This document shows positions 1 through 5,251 of a DNA stretch of 5,739 nucleotides, piece after piece. The position numbers were made by a program, and so were the translations under genes. Under the pieces are notes generated by a model, which was given only the letters and a program-made list of their open reading frames with translations, made no database searches and was not told the origin of the DNA. Origin of the DNA: Bacillota bacterium. GTDB lineage: Bacteria; Bacillota; Clostridia; Christensenellales; Aristaeellaceae. The DNA is taken from assembly GCA_019137115.1 (NCBI GenBank), contig JAGVSV010000322.1:1-5739 (forward strand). The letters are read 5' to 3'. The first letter of the stretch is position 1. Each line of letters starts with the position of its first letter.

Positions 1-873
1 CACCAGCCGCTCCGCGTTTTTCCAGTAGACAAGGTCCCTGATGTCCTCCGGCAGCGACAACGAGGAGATCAACTCCTGGTGCACATTATCAAAGTAATCC
101 CGGGCATAGACAAACCGGTCAGGAAAGCGCGTGATCAGGCGCACGGTGTACTCCGGATCGCGCGACAGCGCGCGGCATCCGGACCCGGCGGAAATGTCGC
201 AGTACAGGTTGGGGTACGTCTCCAGCATTTTTTCAATCCGACCGCCGGGGATGACCGGGCCGGTGGGGTAGGCATGCGTCAGCCCGGCGTCATCGTTGGA
301 GATGTGGCACCAAAACCCGGGCGCGTGGCCCAGGAAGTTGGTGTCAGGACACAGCTTGAGCGCGTTTTCCAGGTTGTCGATGCCGCCGCCATACCACCAG
401 TGGCGGCGCGGGTAGTTGGTGGCGTTGCGCTGCGCGCCGGCATAGTCAAAGTGCATCGTGACCGGCAGCCTGGCCTCGCCGCAGAACCGGAACAGGTCGA
501 TGCAGTCGGGGTTGTCGTACATCATCCGGAACTTGATCTCGCCGCACACCTGGATATCGTAGATCGCAAGCGCTGCTTTCAGGCTGTCCACAGCGTCCGG
601 CCGCGCTGGATTGGGCGCGTAGCCCAGGACAAAACGGTCGGGCGCCGCGCGCTTGTAGGCCAGACACCGCTCAAACGGTATGGGGACAGCTGCGTTGGAG
701 GGGTCAAAAACCGTGCCATTGAACGCATGCGTGAACTGCGGATCAACGTCAGACAGCGGCGCCTCCCAGGAGAGGATCCACGCCTTGCTGATGCCATACT
801 GGTCCATGTTGGCAAGGGTTTTCGTGATATCGTGTCCGTGCCAGTCGGCATGGTTGTGGGCGTCAATGATCAT
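1..873 (-). CDS. Amidohydrolase-2 family TIM-barrel metal-dependent hydrolase (3' end cut by window)
   Basis: The open frame translates to 291 residues and is still open at the window edge. An Asp-x-His-x-His metal motif lies right at the N-terminus (D4, H6, H8), followed by a His at the end of a hydrophobic strand (H141, in VTMH), a second in LGHAPGF (H183) and an Asp in YARDYFD (D259). This order matches the PF04909-type amidohydrolase barrel, whose members hydrolyse or decarboxylate small cyclic or amide substrates in the cytoplasm. The last visible residues, NAERLV, resemble the 'GNAARL' end of the family, so probably only about ten residues are missing. ATG 873 is chosen because the metal motif begins at residue 4 and the upstream in-frame codons contain no ATG/GTG/TTG before the stop of the preceding gene. 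That stop (910-912) lies in the same reading frame 36 bases upstream, suggesting co-transcription with the aminotransferase. The substrate cannot be told from sequence. Confidence 0.88.
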   Translation of the reverse strand, partial: MIIDAHNHADWHGHDITKTLANMDQYGISKAWILSWEAPLSDVDPQFTHAFNGTVFDPSNAAVPIPFERCLAYKRAAPDRFVLGYAPNPARPDAVDSLKAALAIYDIQVCGEIKFRMMYDNPDCIDLFRFCGEARLPVTMHFDYAGAQRNATNYPRRHWWYGGGIDNLENALKLCPDTNFLGHAPGFWCHISNDDAGLTHAYPTGPVIPGGRIEKMLETYPNLYCDISAGSGCRALSRDPEYTVRLITRFPDRFVYARDYFDNVHQELISSLSLPEDIRDLVYWKNAERLV

Positions 874-885
874 GGATCGTATCGA

Positions 886-891
886 TCCTTT
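886..891 (-). promoter_or_regulatory. Ribosome binding site of the amidohydrolase, unusually far from the start
   Basis: AAAGGA on the minus strand ends 12 bases before ATG 873, longer than the usual 5-9. The intervening bases form one arm and the loop of a perfect 6-bp inverted repeat (874-879 with 883-888) that also covers the GG of the Shine-Dalgarno. In mRNA this could hide the site, or could shorten its effective distance from the start. The functional effect is inference. Confidence 0.5.
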
Positions 892-909
892 CGGGAATGC
901 TCTCGGGTA

Positions 910-2241
910 TCAGGTGCCGTCGTTGCTGGCGCCGTGCCAGCGCCCCCCGGCGGTGGCATCGTTGTGGGGCAGCAGCTGTTCATGGTTGTCAACCACGTTT
1001 TTGAACGCATCTACCAACCGGTCGATGTGCTCGGGTATAAACTTCTTGAACCACGGCATCGTCATGCAATAGATGGACTCCGACGGCTTGAGCGCGGCAT
1101 CCAGTGTCCGCACGTCGCGGTGCGCAAACTGGATGCGGGAGGGCGTGCCGCTGTTGTAGAAGTCGAACGTCTGGAAAAACGGGTGGGTGTGCAGCGGGAA
1201 ATTGCCGCCCTCCCAGCAGAAAGCGCTGTTGGTTTCCTTCCGGATGGCTTCGGCGAAGGTTTTGGACGATACGCCGCTTAACTCCTCGGGCTTGTACACC
1301 GCCTGCGGCATATACCAAGCGCCCATCGTGGAGCCGCTGCCTTTCTCCGGTCGCAATGGATATACGCCGGGCAGCCCCTCCATTTTGTCGCAGAAGTAGT
1401 TCATCGCCCTGTCGATTTCCTGTACCCTTGCGTCAAAGTGCTTCAGCTGTCCGCGCCCCAGCGCGGTGCACAGCTGGTTGGCGCGTCCCTTGACGCCCCC
1501 CAGCGCGATCTCATAATACGGGCTGAGTTCCGCGGAGGTTACGTGCTTGGCGTTGTTGCGCTCGTAATGGCCATAGGCGATCGAACGCTCATACAGATGC
1601 TGGTCGTCCGTCACCAGCATGCCCAGCTCACCGGCGGCAAAGCCTTTCCAACTCATCATGGACATGGCGGCGACATCGCCAAAGGTGCCCACCTTGCGGC
1701 CTTTGTACAGCGCGCCGTGCGCATGCGATACATCCTCAATCACCTTCAGGTTGTGCTTGCTCGCGAACGCCATGATGGCGTCCATGTCGGCCGGGTAGCC
1801 AAAGTAATGCACCACCACGATGGCCTTGGTGTGCTCGCCCAGGCACCGGGGCAGGTCACCCGGGTCCATGCTCAGCTTGTCATTGATGTTGCAGAAAACC
1901 GCGGACGCCCCGAAGTTGATGGCCTGCGAAACCGAACCCCAGTATGTTTTAGTGGGGCAGATGATCTCATCGCCCATGCCCAGCCCAATAGCAAACATCG
2001 CCGCCGACAGCGCCATCGTGCCATTGGTGAACGCCAGCGCGTGTTTCCGTCCCTGCCACAAGGCAAACTCATCCTGGAACTTGATCGTGATGTCCGTGCC
2101 GGAAAACTTGTTCTGTCGGATGACCTCCAGCGCCGCGTCCTCATCCTCCTGCGTGATGATCGGCCAATGGAAAAGTTCCTCCGGGAGCGTGGACACGTCC
2201 ACCGTCGGTGCCCCACCGGAAAATGCCAGCTGCTTCTTCAT
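910..2241 (-). CDS. DegT/DnrJ/EryC1/StrS family PLP-dependent aminotransferase
   Basis: This 443-residue fold-type I PLP enzyme belongs to the family that transfers an amino group (commonly from Glu or Gln) to a keto sugar, keto-cyclitol or related substrate. Visible landmarks in order are TNGTMAL at 72-78 (cofactor phosphate loop), VVHYFGYPAD near 143-152, IEDVSHAHGA with D170 (pyridine-nitrogen Asp), and MSMMSWKGFAAGELG with K199 as the predicted Schiff-base lysine. The usual GEGG after the lysine is GELG (204-207) here. The N-terminal FSGGAPTV resembles the 'NGGxPV' opening of this family, and HTHPFF at 351-356 sits where the C-terminal domain returns to the active site. The last 20 or so residues are polar and low-complexity. 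The start at 2241 is fixed by AGGAG seven bases upstream; an in-frame extension to GTG 2310 exists but lacks such a site and would run through the leader hairpins. Automatic tools may call it a scyllo-inositol transaminase or AHBA synthase; I cannot choose a substrate. Confidence 0.93.
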   Translation of the reverse strand: MKKQLAFSGGAPTVDVSTLPEELFHWPIITQEDEDAALEVIRQNKFSGTDITIKFQDEFALWQGRKHALAFTNGTMALSAAMFAIGLGMGDEIICPTKTYWGSVSQAINFGASAVFCNINDKLSMDPGDLPRCLGEHTKAIVVVHYFGYPADMDAIMAFASKHNLKVIEDVSHAHGALYKGRKVGTFGDVAAMSMMSWKGFAAGELGMLVTDDQHLYERSIAYGHYERNNAKHVTSAELSPYYEIALGGVKGRANQLCTALGRGQLKHFDARVQEIDRAMNYFCDKMEGLPGVYPLRPEKGSGSTMGAWYMPQAVYKPEELSGVSSKTFAEAIRKETNSAFCWEGGNFPLHTHPFFQTFDFYNSGTPSRIQFAHRDVRTLDAALKPSESIYCMTMPWFKKFIPEHIDRLVDAFKNVVDNHEQLLPHNDATAGGRWHGASNDGT

Positions 2242-2248
2242 GCTTTTT

Positions 2249-2253
2249 CTCCT
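2249..2253 (-). promoter_or_regulatory. Ribosome binding site deciding the aminotransferase start
   Basis: AGGAG on the minus strand is followed by a 7-base A-rich spacer and ATG 2241. The good match and spacing select this start over the in-frame GTG at 2310 and ATG at 2298. Confidence 0.85.
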
Positions 2254-2265
2254 AATATCCCATCC

Positions 2266-2309
2266 ATCGTTCTTGCACAGCAAACGATCTCTGCACATTC
2301 TGCTGTGCA
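2266..2309 (-). promoter_or_regulatory. Overlapping inverted repeats in the aminotransferase 5' leader
   Basis: Three dyads share sequence in the untranslated leader. Hairpin B pairs 2301-2309 with 2274-2282 (TGCACAGCA / TGCTGTGCA, nine perfect pairs) and extends by a G-T and an A-T pair through 2299-2300 and 2283-2284. Hairpin A pairs 2304-2309 with 2292-2297 (TGCACA / TGTGCA). Hairpin C pairs 2280-2288 with 2266-2276 (nine pairs around a two-base bulge, three-base loop). A and C can coexist, while B excludes both. This could be a two-state RNA leader or, at DNA level, a dyad operator just downstream of the start site. No U-tract follows any hairpin, so it is not a plain attenuator. No known riboswitch class is recognised. 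Confidence 0.4.
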
Positions 2310-2326
2310 CGCAAATCCTTACCTAC

Positions 2327-2355
2327 CTTGTACTGAATATCGCAACAAATGTCAA
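2327..2355 (-). promoter_or_regulatory. Predicted sigma-A promoter of the aminotransferase-amidohydrolase operon
   Basis: On the minus strand TTGACA (2350-2355) is a perfect -35 box. A 17-bp spacer separates it from TACAAG (2327-2332), a 4/6 match to the -10 consensus. Transcription would start near 2320, giving a leader of about 80 nt before ATG 2241. It lies just downstream of the tRNA terminator, as expected for a fresh transcription unit. Confidence 0.65.
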
Positions 2356-2444
2356 GATTGGCGGCGGCGATTCTTGCATGCGAAGAGTAGTAACGAAAGT
2401 AGCAATAGCGCGCTTTTAAGATCATTTCTGCTCATCTTCTTCCC

Positions 2445-2482
2445 AAAGAAAAATCCGCCGATCTTCATAATAATCAGCGGAT
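2445..2482 (-). terminator. Rho-independent terminator of the tRNA-Pro transcript
   Basis: On the minus strand ATCCGCTGAT (2473-2482) pairs with ATCGGCGGAT (2453-2462) over ten positions including one T-G wobble, around a ten-base loop. It is followed at once by TTTTCTTT (2445-2452). The hairpin begins four bases after the encoded CCA of the tRNA. The other strand has no T-run after the stem, so it acts in one direction only. Confidence 0.88.
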
Positions 2483-2486
2483 GATC

Positions 2487-2563
2487 TGGTCTGGGTGAGA
2501 GGATTTGAACCTCCGGCCTCTTGAACCCCATTCAAGCACGCTACCAAGCTGCGCTACACCCAG
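2487..2563 (-). tRNA. tRNA-Pro (anticodon GGG)
   Basis: The 77-base gene folds as a standard cloverleaf. The acceptor stem CTGGGTG (2557-2563) pairs perfectly with CACCCAG (2491-2497), the anticodon stem CTTGA/TCAAG encloses the loop ATGGGGT, and a GGTTCAAATCC T-arm follows. With U33 at loop position 2, the anticodon is GGG followed by G37, so it reads CCC and CCU proline codons. C1-G72 and discriminator A73 agree with bacterial proline identity, and G37 is the usual m1G site of proline tRNAs. The CCA end is encoded (2487-2489). The gene stands alone between two protein operons with its own promoter and terminator. Confidence 0.97.
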
Positions 2564-2583
2564 GCACCGGTTAGGCAAGGGGT

Positions 2584-2612
2584 ATCATAGACGCGGGGCA
2601 GGGCTTTGTCAA
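2584..2612 (-). promoter_or_regulatory. Consensus sigma-A promoter of tRNA-Pro
   Basis: On the minus strand TTGACA (2607-2612), a 17-bp spacer and TATGAT (2584-2589) give 11 of 12 consensus positions. Initiation near 2577 would leave a leader of about 14 nt to be removed by RNase P. The -35 box overlaps the loop of a 5-bp inverted repeat (2602-2606 with 2611-2615). Confidence 0.88.
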
Positions 2613-2633
2613 GCCTTAAAAAGCAAACCACAA

Positions 2634-4295
2634 TCAGTCTGTAGAGCCGTACAGGTAGAATGTATTGCCCCCGATGAACTCCCGCAGGATGGACAGCGGC
2701 GGCACTTCGTCCAGGATGTCCATGTCAACAGGCAATAGATAGTTCAGGATTTTTAGCAGGCGGTTGCACATCACGAAGTACGGGCTGTCCTGCGGCACCT
2801 GCTTGAGGATTTCAAACGACATGGTTTTGAGGATCGGCAGCTCGTAGTGCAGCGCGCTGTTGAACACAAAATCCGCCTGCTCCTGGAAGGGGAAGATCCA
2901 TTTCTCCTCACCGCGCCGTACGCTGGGCCACATGGCCAGCGTGCGCTCCGGCGTGGTCTTCCTGAACTTGTAGTCGCGCACGATGCGCCGCAGCAGACGG
3001 GCATCGGTCGTACGGATGCGGTTGTGGTTGTCCAGATTGAGGTTGGTCAACTCGCTGATGTAGATCCTGCACACCAGACGCGGATCAAAGTGCACGTGCA
3101 GCGCGGGGTTCAGGCCATGGATGCCCTCGATGATCAGCGGTTGGGCGGAGGTAATCCGCATCGGACGCATCACCGGATCGCGCGAAGCGGTGGCAAAGTC
3201 AAACCGGGGCATCATTGTTTCCTCACCAGCCAGCAGGCTCATCAGCGAGCGTTCCAGCAGGTCGACATCCAGGGCGCTGATCGCCTCCAGGTCCGGCATG
3301 CCGTCGGCTTCCAGCGGAACATCCGCGCGGTCCCGGTAAAAATCATCCATGGAGATGATCACCGGCGACAAACCATTGACCCGCAGGTGGATGGACAGCC
3401 GGTTGGCAAACGTGGTTTTCCCGCTGGAGGAGGGGCCCGCGATAAAAATCGCGCGCGATCCCATTTCCGCGATATCAGCGGCAATGCCGGCCATGGATTT
3501 GTCGTGCAGCGCTTCATTCACCCGGATAAAGTCGCGCAGTTTGGCGCGGCTGACCAGGTCGTTGAGATCCGCCACATTCATGCAATCGAACAGATCGCAC
3601 CAGTAGCTGGATTCGGCCATCATGGCCATCAGCTTGGGCGCGTGCATAAGTGGCGCAGCGACGGACGGATCGTCGCGGTCGGGCATCAGCAGCACCAGCC
3701 CGGGGGAACGCGGCCTGAGTCCAAACACCCTGACATGCCCGGTCGAAGGGAGCATCGCGCCGTAAAAGTATTCCGCCATGCCGCCGGCTTCATACACGTC
3801 AAAGAAGGAATACGGCCGGTAGTTGAGCAGCCTGGCTTTGTCCGGGCTGTTGTTTTGTGTAAAATAGGCGATCGCCTGCTCGCGCGACCAGCGCTTCCGA
3901 ACGAACGGCTCATCCTGCGCGATGATGTGGCGCATTTCCTCCTCGATGGTCAGCACCTCAAACAGGCTTAACCGGTGGTTGATCACGCGCACGTAGATAC
4001 CCTGACCCAGGGAGTGCTCAAAGCGCACCTGCGCGTCCGGGAAACTTCGCTTCACCGCCAGCAAAAAAACAAACCGCAGGGAACGCTCATACATGCGGCG
4101 TCCTTCTTCATCCGAAAGGCTCAGCGTGGTCATGTCGATATCTTCATTCACAACCTGTGTAAGCTCCAGCACCGTGCCGCCCGACAGCGCGCCCAGCGCG
4201 GTGTCCAGCGCATCCGGGGCGAGCGCGGCAATCAACTCGCGGACGGTTGTGGGTTGGTCAAACGTGCCTTCAGAACCATTGATGGTGATTTTCAT
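2634..4295 (-). CDS. Nucleoside (uridine-type) kinase with TGS and degenerate ThrRS-editing-like domains
   Basis: This 553-residue cytoplasmic protein has the architecture of the Firmicute/Thermotoga 'nucleoside kinase' family. Residues 1-60 form a TGS-like ubiquitin fold. Residues about 65-205 align with the second additional (editing) domain of threonyl-tRNA synthetase, including AVKRSFPDA at 80-88 and PSTG at 183-186. The metal/catalytic positions HxxxH and CxxxH are replaced by R71, F75, F177 and M181. The C-terminal half is a uridine-kinase/phosphoribulokinase P-loop domain with GPSSSGKTT at 287-295, DDFYRDR at 317-323 and EGIHGLNP at 390-397. The expected reaction is phosphorylation of a nucleoside by a nucleoside triphosphate; which nucleoside is unknown. 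ATG 4295 is chosen because AGGAG lies eight bases upstream and the N-terminal TGS strand begins there; a longer in-frame extension inside the exonuclease gene looks non-coding. The start overlaps the exonuclease stop as ATGA, implying translational coupling. No convincing terminator follows, so its transcript may run on through the tRNA to the 2445-2482 terminator. Confidence 0.92.
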   Translation of the reverse strand: MKITINGSEGTFDQPTTVRELIAALAPDALDTALGALSGGTVLELTQVVNEDIDMTTLSLSDEEGRRMYERSLRFVFLLAVKRSFPDAQVRFEHSLGQGIYVRVINHRLSLFEVLTIEEEMRHIIAQDEPFVRKRWSREQAIAYFTQNNSPDKARLLNYRPYSFFDVYEAGGMAEYFYGAMLPSTGHVRVFGLRPRSPGLVLLMPDRDDPSVAAPLMHAPKLMAMMAESSYWCDLFDCMNVADLNDLVSRAKLRDFIRVNEALHDKSMAGIAADIAEMGSRAIFIAGPSSSGKTTFANRLSIHLRVNGLSPVIISMDDFYRDRADVPLEADGMPDLEAISALDVDLLERSLMSLLAGEETMMPRFDFATASRDPVMRPMRITSAQPLIIEGIHGLNPALHVHFDPRLVCRIYISELTNLNLDNHNRIRTTDARLLRRIVRDYKFRKTTPERTLAMWPSVRRGEEKWIFPFQEQADFVFNSALHYELPILKTMSFEILKQVPQDSPYFVMCNRLLKILNYLLPVDMDILDEVPPLSILREFIGGNTFYLYGSTD

Positions 4296-5239
4296 GCGCT
4301 GATCTCCTGTGCCTGTGCGATTTTCCGGGCCCATTGCAGGTGCTTGGTGGCGACATAGGCGGGGCTTTGCTCGCTGGACATTTCCGCGCTGCGCACCGCC
4401 ACCGGTTTGCCGGCATCCTGCCGGAAGGTCACCACCACATAGTACAGCCCGTGGTTGGGGCAATCGGCCAATGCCATATAGTCCCCGTTGCGCTGCCGGA
4501 CGTACCCCTCCGGGATGACGCCTTTGCTTCCGCAGGTCGGACAGGACGCGTTGCGCGCGGCGGCGCTGGCAAGATACTGCTCCGGCGAATTGATCGGGAT
4601 GGTATCTGGCTTGGCGGGCGCCGCCGCGGCGGCCGGCCCCATCGCCCGTGGCGCGCTCACGATGGATTGCAGGCTGGCTTGTGTAAAAGACGGCAACTTC
4701 TGCATGACCAGCGCGGTGTAATACGCGTCATCCACGGCGTTGTGGAACAACAGGTCGTTTCGGGTGCCGATCGCGTAATGCTTCAGCGCCGCCTGCAGGC
4801 TGCGCTGCACCGGCTGCCCGTCAACGTCCTGCATGGCGTACAGCTTTTGCAGGTCGTATACTTCTGGCAATTCAAAGGGCACACGGAAAAAATCCATGTT
4901 GTGCTTGAGCACCGAAGCATCGTCACAGCCCCAGGTGACCAACAGCGGGTCCTCGCCGCACCAGGCTTTGAAATCATCCATCGCCTGCAAAAAAGGCTGC
5001 GCATCGGCCAGGTCTTCCTGGCTGATGCCGGTGATGCGCCGGATGCGCGGGTGCATCTTGCGGTAGTGAACGGGGGCAACATAACGGTTAAAGGAACCCA
5101 CCAGGCGGCGCTCCATGTCCAGCTTGACCGCGCCGATCTGTATCAGCTCCACCATCAGGGCGCCGCCCGCCCGGCGGGATGCCTGCTGCCCGCGGTACAG
5201 CGGTTGGTTCCATTCCAGGTCCATCACAATATAGTTCAC
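4292..5239 (-). CDS. DEDDh 3'-5' exonuclease (RNase T/DnaQ superfamily) with C-terminal Cys/His region
   Basis: The 315-residue protein begins with the ExoI motif VMDLEWNQ (D7, E9). ExoII is TWGCDDASVL (D106/D107), and ExoIII is FHNAVDDAYYTAL with H166 and D171 in the HxAxxD spacing of DEDDh enzymes. These residues bind two divalent metals and cleave nucleotides from a 3' end. The TWG..D form is closest to the KapD/ERI-1-like branch, so RNA or short oligonucleotides are plausible substrates, but this is inference. After the nuclease domain comes an Ala/Pro linker (about 196-212) and then a C-terminal part with CPTC (233-236) and CPNH (260-263), which could hold a zinc ion. The start is GTG 5239: TAAGGAG sits five bases upstream and overlaps the flavoprotein stop. 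It is the middle gene of a tight operon and overlaps the nucleoside kinase start by four bases. Confidence 0.9.
   Translation of the reverse strand: MNYIVMDLEWNQPLYRGQQASRRAGGALMVELIQIGAVKLDMERRLVGSFNRYVAPVHYRKMHPRIRRITGISQEDLADAQPFLQAMDDFKAWCGEDPLLVTWGCDDASVLKHNMDFFRVPFELPEVYDLQKLYAMQDVDGQPVQRSLQAALKHYAIGTRNDLLFHNAVDDAYYTALVMQKLPSFTQASLQSIVSAPRAMGPAAAAAPAKPDTIPINSPEQYLASAAARNASCPTCGSKGVIPEGYVRQRNGDYMALADCPNHGLYYVVVTFRQDAGKPVAVRSAEMSSEQSPAYVATKHLQWARKIAQAQEISA
4304..4308 (-). promoter_or_regulatory. Ribosome binding site deciding the nucleoside kinase start
   Basis: AGGAG on the minus strand lies within the last codons of the exonuclease gene, eight bases before ATG 4295. Together with the ATGA overlap it rules out the longer upstream extension of the kinase frame. 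Confidence 0.8.
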
Positions 5240-5244
5240 GATAA

Positions 5245-5251
5245 CTCCTTA
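5245..5251 (-). promoter_or_regulatory. Ribosome binding site of the exonuclease overlapping the upstream stop
   Basis: TAAGGAG on the minus strand contains the TAA stop of the flavoprotein (5249-5251) and the Shine-Dalgarno GGAG, five bases before the GTG start at 5239. It supports the GTG start over the in-frame ATG five codons later, and suggests translational coupling. Confidence 0.8.

Noticed and set aside
79..1281. Long plus-strand open frame of about 400 codons
   Set aside because: It is antisense to the amidohydrolase and the end of the aminotransferase, both of which have clear family motifs. Its translation shows no domain, and GC-rich codon bias on the real strand readily leaves the opposite strand open.
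2353..2376. Operator dyad CAAGA...TCTTG next to the aminotransferase -35 box
   Set aside because: Only five-base arms 14 bases apart, around a CGG-repeat stretch; expected by chance at this length.
1438..2484. Plus-strand open frame of about 350 codons
   Set aside because: It is antisense to the aminotransferase, runs through its leader and promoter into the tRNA terminator, and has no recognisable domain or ribosome binding site.
2612..2655. Terminator for the nucleoside kinase
   Set aside because: A TTTTT run follows the stop codon, but the nearest stems (a five-base CTGTA/TACAG stem 18 bases earlier, and a weak CAGAC/GTTTG stem with a G-T pair) are too distant or too weak.
2847..3971. 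Plus-strand open frame of about 375 codons
   Set aside because: It is a mirror of the nucleoside kinase, whose P-loop, DDFY and EGIH motifs prove the minus frame. The His/Gln/Arg-rich translation is typical of an antisense shadow.
4296..4463. N-terminal extension of the nucleoside kinase by 56 residues
   Set aside because: The extension overlaps the exonuclease in another frame, has low-complexity Gly/Arg/Pro composition, and the good AGGAG plus ATGA overlap point to ATG 4295.
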